From positions 372,001 through 436,000 of the forward strand of contig CP145423.1 in the NCBI GenBank assembly GCA_036867785.1: DNA of 64,000 nt. Reading direction: 5' to 3'. Below the pieces are notes generated by a model. It saw nothing but the letters and a program-made list of their open reading frames with translations, searched no databases and had not been told where the DNA came from. Of this stretch, positions 1 to 9,479 are shown in pieces (the first letter of the stretch is position 1; every line of letters starts with the position of its first letter). A program made the position numbers and the translations under genes. The stretch comes from Plasmodiophora brassicae (taxonomy: Eukaryota > Endomyxa: Phytomyxea > Phytomyxea > Plasmodiophorida).

Positions 1-514
1 CCGTGAACACCAGCTGCATGCCGGACGCGTACACTTCGTACGGGCGCTTGAACGACTTTGCGAGGTGCGAACGGCCGTCCCTGCATATCCAGATCATCTT
101 GTCGGCTTGGATAAACCGGCCGATGGCCTCTGGGACGTGACCCTGTTGAAGGCTGCGAAGGAACAGGTCGGCGTTCTTGATCATGTCCATCAGATCCAGG
201 TTCATGTACGCGAAACCGAGGCTACGAGGGATTGGCATGTTCGTCATCGGTGACGACAGGGTGTCCTTGTCCCAGGACCTGGTGTACACTTCGTCCACGT
301 CGTACGTGATGCCGTCCGCCAGCGTAATCATCATGTTCGCGACCCGGCCTGTCAACGGACATCGGAACCATGTCACGTTGGCGGCGTTCAGCAACGCGTC
401 GGCATGGCGTGCCCGTTCAGGCGCCAACATCAGCGGGTCCGACGGGTACACAGGCACGAATACTCCCACCGCACAGCGCGCGACCACAATCGCTACGAGC
501 GACGACGTCCACAT
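1..514 (-). CDS. U-box-like domain protein, N-terminal part (runs off the left edge)
   Basis: An open frame runs leftward from an ATG at 512-514 to the window edge, at least 171 codons with no stop. The N-terminus (MWTSSLVAIVVARCAVGVF) is hydrophobic and could be a signal or anchor segment. Residues about 55-115 resemble a U-box: CPLTGRVANMMITLADGITYD, interrupted W, then PMTN and a final helix with MNLDLMDMI, matching the usual order of a C/D-P-x-T-G start, a T/S-Y-D centre and a PLTN-like loop. U-box domains recruit E2 ubiquitin-conjugating enzymes. The signal-like start is odd for a U-box ligase, so a first exon may be missing or the similarity may be only structural. The C-terminal half is outside the window. 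Confidence 0.5.
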   Translation of the reverse strand, partial: MWTSSLVAIVVARCAVGVFVPVYPSDPLMLAPERARHADALLNAANVTWFRCPLTGRVANMMITLADGITYDVDEVYTRSWDKDTLSSPMTNMPIPRSLGFAYMNLDLMDMIKNADLFLRSLQQGHVPEAIGRFIQADKMIWICRDGRSHLAKSFKRPYEVYASGMQLVFT

Positions 515-821
515 CGTGTTGTCCAACAGCAAGTTTCGATGGTGAAGGCGTGCAGTTTGACAAGTGTCGGTCTTGCGGAGACGGCCGACGGTCGTGGACC
601 GCGCCTCCACTGGCATGCGACCAAATATAGACCTGTCAAACATGTCACACGACTCATCTCAGTGGACGCGCTGTCGCTGGCGCGACTCACGAACTGCGTG
701 GCGGGGCACAGAAGCTGCTGGGTCCGTTCACGCCGAAGTTCGCTGGCTCTGCGTTTATTTCCGCGCGTTCCGGCCACCTGCTACGCCTGCATTGCGTTTC
801 GTGTGAAACGGTACCCCCCGT
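515..821. other. Intergenic stretch
   Basis: No gene is supported. The part from about 740 onward belongs to the block duplicated at 3357-4795 (3' flank of the glycosyltransferase copies). The part next to 515 should hold the promoter of the U-box-like gene. Confidence 0.4.
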
Positions 822-2189
822 TTATGTATCCAGTGTGAACCTGGAGTCGTTGTCGGTATACCTTGGCGCCGTCTTGCGGATGGGATTGGAGGATATAGCA
901 CCAACGTGCTGGACGATGGACGGGGTGATTTCGAGTACGTCCCAGTCGTCCGAGCCCTGCATCCAGTCGAACATGTCGATGTCAATGGGGTCCAACTGGT
1001 CAACAGGCTTGCAAAGGCGCTGTTCCAGGTGCAGTTTCAAGGCGGTCGCTGAGCTTCTGGTGAAGACGTTCGCAACGTTGCCCGCTGACTCAGTGCATGG
1101 TTCAAGGTGTGGATCTCGTCTTTCAAACATCTCAACGATTTGCTGTCGCCCAAGGATCATCATTACGGCGATCGTAGTCCCGAAGACGGCGCATACGAAT
1201 TTGGCACCGGCCTTGAAGGTTCCAGTTTCAACAAGCAATGGTTCATAGTCACTTGAAAGCTCCATTATCATGAAGCGAGCCCGTCTGCAGAAGCATTTTG
1301 GGGCAATCCCAAGTATTGCAATGCAAACTGAAACAATGGCAGGAAACACAGTTAGCTCGAATAGCGTTCGAAATGTTATTCCGAACCCATTCAGGAAGTC
1401 ACCAACGTACGCCTTCAGCATAAGATGTTTTCGGCGGGGTTCCGGACGCTGTTCAAGCATCGCTCTCAGTCTCACCAGGAATGCTCTTGACAGCATGGCA
1501 TCCTCCTCGCAGATAATGCACCACGGTGCCTTCGAATCGAGACACGCGCGAAGCGCCTCGACGTAGCCGACGTATTGGTCCTGGATCCAACCGAAGACGT
1601 CCTCCGCCCCCGTCCGTGCTGTACCCGACCGCAACGAAGCACTAGTATTCTCCAGGTCTCTTGCCGTTATCGATTTCCGTTGAGCTGACTGTCGACCGTA
1701 AATGTCGCGGACCGTCACCCCGGGTACGTCCCGGAACCTGTCCAAACCTGGGTCGACCTGGCTCGGTTCGTTCGTGTTAATGAGAGCAACACGAACGGAT
1801 TTGAGGTCGCCTGCCGTGCTTCCCGTTATCAGCGACCAGAAGAAGACGTTCAGGTACGGGACGGGGCGCTTCGTCGTCATCACGACGAATGTGAAGTCAG
1901 GCGGGTCGGTTTCCGTTCCGAACGAAGCGGAAGACGGCTGAAAGGTGGACATAAACGCCGCAGTGGTCGCAATGACGTGATCGTGGACCGCGCGCGCATC
2001 ACGCGTAGCTAACACGTTCACTGGTGATCGTGGGTGTCTCCACCCCATCATGAACGTCATCACGATAACGACTGCGCAAATGCGCCAGACACGCGACACG
2101 AGAGCCGATCGCCGCATCGGCATGGTGGGTTTCGTGGCCGGTTTGGCATGTAGTTGTTCCTGCCGCATGGTGTTCTTCGTCTGCAACAT
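822..2189 (-). CDS. PGAP4-like Golgi glycosyltransferase, copy 1
   Basis: Single-exon gene of 455 codons starting at an ATG (2187-2189). Order of parts: basic N-terminus, signal-anchor helix at about 33-53 (ICAVVIVMTFMMGW), a GT-A-like half with TFVVMTTKRPVPYL, then WCIICEEDAML with an EED cluster where DxD metal-binding residues are expected. A hydrophobic hairpin (two helices about 70 residues apart) follows, then a second catalytic half ending with ITPSIVQHVGAISS. A GT-A fold split by two membrane helices and closed by a P-x-hydrophobic-V-x-HVG-x-x-SS motif is the layout of PGAP4/TMEM246, which adds GalNAc to GPI anchors in the Golgi. Assignment is by architecture and motifs, so the sugar and acceptor are inferred. 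A close tandem paralogue lies upstream (3434-4771). Confidence 0.6.
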   Translation of the reverse strand: MLQTKNTMRQEQLHAKPATKPTMPMRRSALVSRVWRICAVVIVMTFMMGWRHPRSPVNVLATRDARAVHDHVIATTAAFMSTFQPSSASFGTETDPPDFTFVVMTTKRPVPYLNVFFWSLITGSTAGDLKSVRVALINTNEPSQVDPGLDRFRDVPGVTVRDIYGRQSAQRKSITARDLENTSASLRSGTARTGAEDVFGWIQDQYVGYVEALRACLDSKAPWCIICEEDAMLSRAFLVRLRAMLEQRPEPRRKHLMLKAYVGDFLNGFGITFRTLFELTVFPAIVSVCIAILGIAPKCFCRRARFMIMELSSDYEPLLVETGTFKAGAKFVCAVFGTTIAVMMILGRQQIVEMFERRDPHLEPCTESAGNVANVFTRSSATALKLHLEQRLCKPVDQLDPIDIDMFDWMQGSDDWDVLEITPSIVQHVGAISSNPIRKTAPRYTDNDSRFTLDT

Positions 2190-2689
2190 GTGGTTCCTTG
2201 CCGAATTCTCAACGCAAGAACGAATGAATCATTGTCTTCGAGTCCCGCGGTCACGCCTTTAGTCATGCGTAATGGTCGCGCGCGTGCCCCTGTGCGGGAG
2301 GATCTGGAAGCGGATGCAAGGTGAACCACCTCGTAACCGCATGGGAAAACCCGGTGGACATCCGTTTACGGACACCCGCGTCTGAGCATCATCCACATGT
2401 ACAAACACATTTCAACAATACTGTAGCCATCGACGGCATTGGCAATGGTGCGCGCGACACGTAGGTGGAGCCGGTTCCATAGAAGGGGGCTAGGTGCCAG
2501 AGGGTGAGTGACGTGAGTCATGGCGATGGAGAGAGCACGCGCACTGTCCACCACTGAACCCATATAACGGTGCGTCTCCCGTAGAGTGCACCACGAGAAA
2601 ACAGAACGTTCAGGATCGTCTCGCTTCTTCCGATGCGGTGTTGCCCTCTGATGATGTGGTCGTTTCGGTGTCCATATTAGTTGTCGTAT

Positions 2690-2818
2690 TGCGTCAGTGC
2701 GTGCGTTGCATGATAGTCGAGCCGGCTCCCAGTTAGCTGCTCTAGACACGTCGAAGCCAGACCATGAAACCTTAATCTGCTGCTCATAGGTTTCGCGATC
2801 AAGACGCCATTCGAGCAA
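2690..2818 (-). mobile_element. Fossil chromodomain piece of a Ty3/gypsy-like (chromovirus) element
   Basis: The minus strand encodes a chromodomain-like stretch with VSWSGFD and NWEPARL at the spacing of the aromatic W..F and W-E-P positions of chromovirus integrase tails. No LTR, RT or integrase core is recognisable next to it. It is broken and looks old, lying in a gene-poor gap between duplicated glycosyltransferase genes. Confidence 0.45.
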
Positions 2819-3119
2819 TCATCAAAGAGGAGTACAGTATGATCTCGGTCGTGATGTTGACGTTGGCGTCAGCATAACGTCGGATTCGCTGTGTGTGCGC
2901 TAGGAAGCGTCGTATCGTCAGTGGGTCCCCGAGTTCACACACCTGATCATTGATGCGTTGAACGACCCTGTACGGGCCGTTTCGCTTTCAAGCCGTAGTC
3001 GCCCGGGATGAACGTTTCGTAGTGACGTCCAACTAGGCATCAGCGAGTTAACGACATCCTGGGTCGTCGCCAACCGCCTCCTGCGGTCATCTACGTCGAC
3101 AAAGATGACCAACGTAACC

Positions 3120-3290
3120 GGTGTATGTTGTCAAGGACATCCTGGGTTCCCGACTCTACCGACGGCAGTTACCGTACCTGGTGAACTGGGAAGGTTCCAC
3201 GACCACGGAGCGATCCTGGGAACCTGCTCGGAATTTCGGGGAGTATTCGCCGACACTTCGTATGCTGACCCTCGACTTCCACTAGCAAGT
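3120..3290 (+). mobile_element. Fossil chromodomain piece of a Ty3/gypsy-like element
   Basis: Plus-strand reading gives a good chromodomain: VKDILGSRLYRRQLPYLVNW followed by ERSWEPARNFGEY, the pattern yLVnW..G.....sWEPa.n. This is the integrase-tail chromodomain of chromoviruses rather than a host HP1-type gene, because no other domain or start is present. It is in opposite orientation to the piece at 2690-2818, so two insertions or a rearrangement are likely. Only this terminal part survives. Confidence 0.6.
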
Positions 3291-3433
3291 ACCCAAACAA
3301 GCGAGGACCCGGCCTTGAGAGGGTGACCATGTAACGCGCAGATCCGGACTGCCTGTCCTGCTCTGCGTTTGGTTTCGCGCGTTCGGGCCGCCTGCTACGA
3401 CTGCCCCGTTTCGTGTGCAACGGTAACCCCCGT

Positions 3434-4771
3434 TTATGTATCCAGTGTGAACCTGGAGTCGTTGTCGGTATACTTTGGGGTTTTGCAGCTGGGGTTGGAG
3501 GACATTGCACCCATGTGCTGGACGATGGACGGGGTGACCTCGAGTAGGTCCCAGTCGCCCGAGTCCTGCATCCACTCGAACATGTCGAGATCAATGGGCT
3601 TCAACTGGTCGACAGCCTTGTAAAGGCGCTGTTCCAGGTGCAATTTCAAGGCGATCGCTGAGCTTCTGGTGAAGACGTTCGCAACATTGCCCGCTGCCTC
3701 GGTGCATGGACCAAGGTGTGGATCTCGTCTTTCAAACATTTCGACGACTTGCTGTCGCCCAAGGATCATCATTACCGTGATCGTCGTCCCGAAGACGACG
3801 CATGCGAGTATGGCACCGGTCTTGAAGGTGCCAGTTACAACAAGCAATGGTTCATAGTCCCTTGTACGTCCCATTGTCATGAAGCGAGCCCGCCTGCAGA
3901 GCTGTGGGTTCATTGCAAGTACTGCAATGCACAATGAAACAATGGCAGGCAACAGAATTAGCTCGAATAGCGTCCGGAATGAGTATTCGAACCCTGTCAG
4001 GAAGTCACCGACGTACGCCTTCAGCATAAGATGTTTTCGCCGGGGCTCTGGGCGCTGTTCAAGCAACGCTCTTAGTCTCACCAGGAACGCTCTTGACAGC
4101 ATGGCATCCTCCTCGCAGATAATGCACCACGGTGCCTTCGAATCGAGGCACGCGAGAAGCGCCTCGACGTAGCCGACGTACTGGTCCCGAAACCATTCCT
4201 TGACCTTCTTCCTCGTCTGCGATTTACCCGACCGCAACGAGGCGATTGTTTTCTCCAGGTCTCTTGTCGTTTCCGATTTCCGTTGACCTGACTGTCCACC
4301 GTGAACGTCGCGGACCGTCACCCCTGGTACGTCCCGGAATCTGTCCAAACCTGGGTCGACCTGGCTCGGTTCGTTCGTGTTAATGAGAGCGACGCGGACG
4401 GATTTGAGGTCGCCCGCCGTACTTCCCGTTATCAGCGACCAGAAGAAAACGTTCAGGTACGTGACGGGGCGCTTCGTCGTCATCACGACGAATGTGAAGT
4501 CAGGCGGGTCGGTTTCCGTTCCAAAGGAAACCGAAGACGGCTGAAATGTGGTCATGAACGCCGAGGAGACCGCGACGACATGATCGTGGACCCGATGAGC
4601 GTCACGCGTAGCGAACACATTCAGCGGTGATCGTGGATGTCTCCATCCGATCAGGATGGTCATCACGATAACGACCGCGCTAATGCGGCAGACACGCGAC
4701 ACGAGAGCGCATTGCCGCATCGACATGATGGGTTTCCTGGCCGGTTTGACACGTTTTGGATCCTGCCGCAT
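3434..4771 (-). CDS. PGAP4-like Golgi glycosyltransferase, copy 2
   Basis: Tandem paralogue of 822-2189 with the same order: signal anchor (ISAVVIVMTILIGW), TFVVMTTKRPVTYL, WCIICEEDAML, membrane hairpin, and ending VTPSIVQHMGAMSS before the shared C-terminus SRFTLDT. Most residues are identical to copy 1, and the similarity continues about 80 bp past the stop. The codon aligned with copy 1's ATG is GTG here (4790-4792), so translation probably starts at the next in-frame ATG (4769-4771), seven codons in. Catalytic-region residues are kept and the frame is open, so the copy looks functional. A recent local duplication is the simplest explanation. Confidence 0.6.
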   Translation of the reverse strand: MRQDPKRVKPARKPIMSMRQCALVSRVCRISAVVIVMTILIGWRHPRSPLNVFATRDAHRVHDHVVAVSSAFMTTFQPSSVSFGTETDPPDFTFVVMTTKRPVTYLNVFFWSLITGSTAGDLKSVRVALINTNEPSQVDPGLDRFRDVPGVTVRDVHGGQSGQRKSETTRDLEKTIASLRSGKSQTRKKVKEWFRDQYVGYVEALLACLDSKAPWCIICEEDAMLSRAFLVRLRALLEQRPEPRRKHLMLKAYVGDFLTGFEYSFRTLFELILLPAIVSLCIAVLAMNPQLCRRARFMTMGRTRDYEPLLVVTGTFKTGAILACVVFGTTITVMMILGRQQVVEMFERRDPHLGPCTEAAGNVANVFTRSSAIALKLHLEQRLYKAVDQLKPIDLDMFEWMQDSGDWDLLEVTPSIVQHMGAMSSNPSCKTPKYTDNDSRFTLDT

Positions 4772-4839
4772 TGTGTTCTTCGACTGTGACACGACAACGC
4801 GGGAACGAGGGATCGGCGCTACTACGCGTATCGAATCTG

Positions 4840-4943
4840 GATCCGCTAGTGGAGGCAGCGTGCCGGAAGCTGGGTCGGCTGCCTAGGTGACGTCACGGTG
4901 CGTGACGTCACGCTCATGAATCACGACCGCGAGGCCGTGACAG
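4840..4943. repeat. Remnant of the foldback repeat found intact at 31668-32114
   Basis: Blocks such as gtgccggaagctggg, ggtgacgtcac and tcacgaccgcgaggccgtga match the right arm and flank of the foldback element at 31964-32066 in the same order. Two TGACGTCA palindromes occur 17 bp apart here. Confidence 0.55.
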
Positions 4944-5003
4944 TCTGCAACACCACTGTCCTACTCCCGTTGCCACTTCCGGGTCAGACCATGCCTCACT
5001 GCC

Positions 5004-5330
5004 TTATATTAGGTCCATCATGGCCGACGGCGCTCGGGTGCGTGCCGTGTGCCGGACGTCCACGTCGACGAACGGCTCCGGTTCGCTCGTTGTCAATCGT
5101 CGGGACACGCTGGACCCGTAGGCGGGCGTTGTTCGGATGACGTGCGCAAAGTCGCGCTCGAGCAGGGTCTTCACGGAGTCCTGGTGCAGTTCGCGACGGG
5201 CGCAGGCGATCACGCACACGCTGCAGATGATCACGACGAGCAGCACGACGATCAGGACCAGCATGACCAGGTTCGGCGTCGATGATGTAATCTCCTGGAA
5301 GCCGTCCCGTATCCAGTCGCCGGACGACAT
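5004..5330 (-). CDS. Small single-pass membrane protein, unknown function
   Basis: Reading from ATG 5328-5330 gives about 109 residues: a short polar N-terminus (MSSGDWIRDGFQEITSSTP), one strong helix (LVMLVLIVVLLVVIICSVCV) followed by CARRE, and a polar cytosolic-type tail rich in R, S and T. Positive charge directly after the helix suggests the tail is cytosolic. The frame stays open upstream of the ATG, so a 5' exon is possible. I do not recognise a family. The gene lies between ARL2 (minus, upstream) and the duplicated glycosyltransferase block. Confidence 0.4.
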   Translation of the reverse strand: MSSGDWIRDGFQEITSSTPNLVMLVLIVVLLVVIICSVCVIACARRELHQDSVKTLLERDFAHVIRTTPAYGSSVSRRLTTSEPEPFVDVDVRHTARTRAPSAMMDLI

Positions 5331-5465
5331 CGCTGGCCTGCCTACCCAGCTGAAACGAATGCCACGTGGCTCGGCTATTTCCGGCGCTTGCCCCAATTTG
5401 GCAATCGAACGTCCGATTCCGATGTTCGTGTAGTCTATTCACACAGTCATATGGTACAATGGGGA

Positions 5466-6196
5466 TTACTCGAGCATGAATATGCGATTGGAGACGTCCT
5501 CGACGAGCCAGTTCATCGCGTCGACGAGGCCGTCACCGGTGATGGCAGATACGGCGACGATCTGCCAGTGATGGGACACGATCTTGTCGAGTTGCAGAAC
5601 GCGACCGATCTCCTCGCACGTCAGCGACCCGTCCAGGTCCTGTTTGTTCGCCAGCACCAGAAGCGACGCGCCTTCGAGTCTCTTCGCCAAACGACAATCA
5701 GGAGCCGTGCACAGAAAGGCAATTCGATATCGCGGACCTCTTCCCGTAGGACGTCGTGGAGGTGTGCCCTGCATTCCTTCAACCGTCGAATATCAGCGGA
5801 ATCGACGACCCAGATCAGCCCGTCGGTCCTCTCGAAATAATTCCTCCAGTACGACCGGATCGTCGTCTGCCCGCCAACGTCCCATATATTCAGAGAATAC
5901 CTGCCAACGGCTATAGTTAACCATACGAACCATAAACTCGACAAGACGGTCGCTTTTACCCCCTGTAATCAAACGTCGATATTTGAAAGCCGAGAGTCGG
6001 GCTGATCTGTGCGAACGGTCAGCGAGATGGAGACGGGCGGCGTGCGCGCGCGCGCGCGACAACGCACCTCGTTGACGTCCTCGCCCGAGAACTGCTTGAC
6101 GACCGTCGTCTTGCCGGCGTTGTCCAACCCGAGCATCAGGATGCGCATCTGTTTCTCCTTGCGCTTGATCTTGCGCAGGACGCCCAGCAGGCCCAT
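5466..6196 (-). CDS. ARL2: ARL2-type small GTPase
   Basis: Spliced gene with ATG at 6194-6196. Exon 1 begins [16 protein letters not shown] and contains the P-loop GLDNAGKT. Exon 2 carries [16 protein letters not shown] (switch I). Exon 3 has [20 protein letters not shown] (switch II) and [13 protein letters not shown]. Exon 4 has NKQDL and the C-terminal SHHW, ending NRIFMLE. Introns are flanked by GT and AG and are short. The N-terminus and the [20 protein letters not shown] run are typical of ARL2 rather than ARF1 or ARL3. In characterised eukaryotes ARL2 works with tubulin cofactor D in tubulin folding and has mitochondrial and lipidated-cargo roles. The first intron contains a run of alternating CG. 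Confidence 0.93.
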
Positions 6197-6632
6197 CGCA
6201 GCGGCACGGTGTGCTGCGCCGCCGACGCACCACCTCCGCCCACTGGTCCGTCACATTTTCCAGCCGCGCCTATAACCACTGGAACCCGAATACTCCCGGT
6301 CAAACTATGCTACAGACGGTCAATACACCTGCATGAAAGCGTCACCAGGCATTCGATCCTGGGCGTTCTTGTGCCCGGTTGCCCGCCAGGTAATACGTGG
6401 AATGACCAGCGTCGGTGTACATAGGTGGGGAGCGCGCCTGCGGACACACCGGGTGGGCGCCGACGTCGGTGACGTTATTTTTGGGACCGTGTCCCTGTGG
6501 CACGGAGGCGGGGCCGACGGTATTATCAATCATTTTCCCACCCGCGTCTTGGATTGCGCCCGCCCAGTGAACGAATAATTATTCGGCAGCGCGATTGGAC
6601 TTGGTGTCATTTGCGATTTTGACGGGGCCGGG
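6197..6632. promoter_or_regulatory. Shared upstream region of ARL2 (minus) and the F-box/TMEM185 gene (plus)
   Basis: 436 bp between two divergent start codons. No ORF with family similarity, no RNA gene and no clear repeat seen. It must contain both promoters; I cannot point to a specific element. Confidence 0.4.
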
Positions 6633-7928
6633 ATGGGGTGGACGGCGCCCCGGGCGATGCTGGGCCAGGCGCTGGCCCAGGACGTCTGCGTCGTGGCGCT
6701 GGCGACGCTGCACGGCCGACGGTCACTGCTGGACGTCCCGGACCACGTCGTCCTGGCCATCATGGAGATGCTCGACGCGGATGACATTTGCCGGCTTCGC
6801 GCCGTTTGCGCGCGCCTGCTCGAGCTCGCTGACGATGTCGCGTTCGTGCAGCGGGTGCTCAGGAGGGATTTCGGCGATGTCGACGCGGAATCGGATGATG
6901 GCCTGCATGAGCACTCGGTGGCCGATTGGAGGTCGTACCAAGCGCATTACGGCGCCGTGCAGGGACGGAGGCGCATGCGCGTCATGAGGAAACATCACCA
7001 GGAAGCGATGGAACGTCGAGAGCGGCTGCAACGCCTGGCGATCCATTACTTCACCTTCTTCCACGATCGCGTCGTGTCGGTCGCGTTGCCGCTGTTGGCA
7101 CTGGTCGGTGTGATCTGCATCGGGCTCAAGCTGGACGGGTCGATCTCCTGGGCGTGGTCCACCGTCCTGTGGCCCTGGTTCGTGATGGCCGCCGTGATCT
7201 GGATCGGCGTTTCGACACTCGTCTCGGTGTCTGTGAAGCAACATCACTGGCTGTTCGACCATATCGTCACTTCGGAGTGGTCGGGATGCCTGTCCGGCCT
7301 ATCACGCGACATCGTTCGCGGGGGCGTATTCGCCAATGCAGTCGCGCTCCTGATGTGTCTCTGCTTGACTCTGCAAATCATTCTGATCGCACTGAGGCTT
7401 GACGCGATCGTCCTGGCCCCATGGTCGGTCATCCTGCTGCCGCTCTGGATCACGTACACATTGGTCTGCGTGGCTCCATGTTCTGGTTGGGTGCTTCATT
7501 CGGAACGGTTGTTGTTCTTCGGGCTGCTCTGGGCGGCCGCCCTTACGTGGTTCTTTGTGTTCACCATTCTTCTAACTATACACCTCGACCAGGGGATTCT
7601 GTCCTTATCGCACGTCTTCATCCCACTGTGGATAGTCGACGGCATCTTTATTGCTGTGGCGTTCATCGTCGTACTGAGCGCGTTCCTTGACTTCCTGTCC
7701 CCATGCTCTATCTTCGGGTGCACTTTGAACGACGTTCTCTACGTTTCCGCATACCTCGGCGTCGCCATCGTCGTGTTCGCTCCTCTTGCCGTTGTGAAAA
7801 GCCTCATCATCTACAAGATCATTTCTGCACCCGTATCTCTATCGTATATCGCGGTCCTGTCCCCACTGATCATCTGGTTCGGCCTCGCTGCGTGCTGCTC
7901 GTTCACTGTTACATTGGTGGTGGAGTGA
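6633..7928 (+). CDS. F-box protein fused to a TMEM185-like polytopic membrane domain
   Basis: One open frame of 431 codons from ATG 6633. Residues about 32-80 form an F-box: LLDVPDHVVLAIMEMLDADD, then CRLRAVCARLLELADD and FVQRVLRRDFG. A basic linker (QGRRRMRVMRKHHQEAMERR) precedes about eight to nine hydrophobic helices. The membrane part has the signature of TMEM185/FAM11 proteins, where helices end in LRLD/LKLDG followed by an aromatic W and PLW: IGLKLDGSISWAWS, IALRLDAIVLAPWS, LLPLWITYTL. F-boxes bind Skp1 in SCF ubiquitin ligases, so the protein may bring an SCF complex to a membrane. That role is inference. No intron is needed. Confidence 0.8.
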   Translation: MGWTAPRAMLGQALAQDVCVVALATLHGRRSLLDVPDHVVLAIMEMLDADDICRLRAVCARLLELADDVAFVQRVLRRDFGDVDAESDDGLHEHSVADWRSYQAHYGAVQGRRRMRVMRKHHQEAMERRERLQRLAIHYFTFFHDRVVSVALPLLALVGVICIGLKLDGSISWAWSTVLWPWFVMAAVIWIGVSTLVSVSVKQHHWLFDHIVTSEWSGCLSGLSRDIVRGGVFANAVALLMCLCLTLQIILIALRLDAIVLAPWSVILLPLWITYTLVCVAPCSGWVLHSERLLFFGLLWAAALTWFFVFTILLTIHLDQGILSLSHVFIPLWIVDGIFIAVAFIVVLSAFLDFLSPCSIFGCTLNDVLYVSAYLGVAIVVFAPLAVVKSLIIYKIISAPVSLSYIAVLSPLIIWFGLAACCSFTVTLVVE

Positions 7929-8171
7929 CGCCCAACGATGAAGTGCCTCGCGGCCTGGCGCACGTCCACACTCTAATATTCGTTGACAATGAACGCAGGT
8001 TGTTTTTTCTCTAAACCGCATTGACGTTCTCAGGTACGGCTGGGGGAATGTCACACCAGGCATGGATTATTACACACACTTGGCAGGTCGAGGTGGAGCC
8101 ACCTGTGCTCTCGGTCACAGCGTAATGAGGGGCAGCGCCTGATATTTGCTGTGAGCGGCGGACACTTGCCG

Positions 8172-9119
8172 ATGAGCGCCAGGATTGATCGACCAGCATC
8201 GTCAGCTGCGCTTCCCGAGCTTCGTCGGCCGTTCTTTTCCGATGCAGAGATCCGCGCCGCCTTCCAGACGCTTGACGTCGACGGCAACGGGTTCATATCG
8301 TCGACTGAGCTTCGCGTCGTGCTGGATGCGTGCGGTAAGGCTGTTACTGACGAGGAAATCGACCAGATGATGAGGGTTGTGGATGCGGACGGCGATGGGC
8401 AGTTATCGTTTAAAGAGTTTGGCAACATGGTCAAGCGGGAGATCATGGGATTGCAGTCGGTCGAGATGGGCGACATGGCGGCGGAAGAGTCGAAGCCGGC
8501 CGAGGCGTCCAAGATGAGCTCGATCGACAAGATGAAGAACCGGATCAAGAAGCAGAGCGAGATCTTCGAGTTCGTGTCCAGCCTGGCCCTGGACCTCGGG
8601 CAGCTCGAGGATCTGTTCTTCCAAAAGGTCCAGCGCCTGCCGTCCCGGTACATCCGGTACGATCAGTTCTGCAACATCTTCCGGTGCCCACAATCGCGTT
8701 CGGCTGAGAACGTGTTCACCGTCTATGGCAACGGCAAGGACGGCGAGGTGGACGCCCGCATCTTGATCATGGCCATGTCCGCCGTTCTGCCCGTTAACCA
8801 GCTGAAGAAGGCGAAGTTCTCGTTCCGCCTGTTTGACCACCAGCAGTCCGGAAAGATCGACAGGGACGCCCTGATCGACATTCTCAAGGCGAACCACCTG
8901 ACCATCCTGCCCGAGGAAGTCGACAAGAAGGCCGACTTGATCATGTCGGCGGCTGCCACGCCCGATCAACCCGACGACATCAAGTTCGACAGTAAGCGAT
9001 ACAATCGCATTCAGACAGTGTTTCCAAACTGACAATTCGTCCTCAATGCAGATTTCGTGGAGGTCATCAAACGATTCCCGAATATCGTCTTCCCGGCTTT
9101 CAAACTCAATCAACAATAG
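8172..9119 (+). CDS. EF-hand calcium-binding protein, two canonical N-terminal EF hands
   Basis: Starts at ATG 8172 (MSARIDRPASS). Two canonical loops follow: DVDGNGFISSTE and DADGDGQLSFKE, each with D at 1, 3, 5 and E at 12. After a charged linker come two degenerate C-terminal hands (YGNGKDGEVDARI and DHQQSGKIDRDAL). A 60-nt intron (8992-9051; gtaagc donor, tgcag acceptor) must be removed near the 3' end; the spliced C-terminus reads FDNFVEVIKRFPNIVFPAFK and stops at 9119. Without splicing the frame would end falsely at 9032. The organisation (two good, two weak hands, about 290 residues) suggests a calcium sensor or regulatory subunit; no specific partner is evident. Confidence 0.8.
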
Positions 9120-9479
9120 TGACGTTTTTAATGCCTCCTCATGCCTTACCTTGCAATACGAGCGCCTTCGGCAGGTGAACACTCTCAGAACGCCTTCTGG
9201 CAGCGAATCCTGGTGTCGATCAGGAGCTCGTCCGTCCAAGGTCATCTAACAATGTTCTGGGCGTTTTCGTCGACTACGAACGCACGGAGATGTTTGCTCC
9301 AAGCTCGCCGTGCTACCGTACCCGTTTATGTCCAGATGACACCTTCTGTCGCCTTTGCCCTGAATAGGCCAGCTTGGTCCGACGTTCGGCGGATCTAACC
9401 GTTAGCATTAACGTTGGACCCGGAAACCTATCAGGTGTTGTCACCATGCAAACGGTTTAGTGATGGTGCTGCTGGTACG

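Noticed and set aside
2360-2818. A 150-codon minus host gene
   Set aside because: Its only recognisable part is a chromodomain typical of LTR elements, so it is treated as a fossil.
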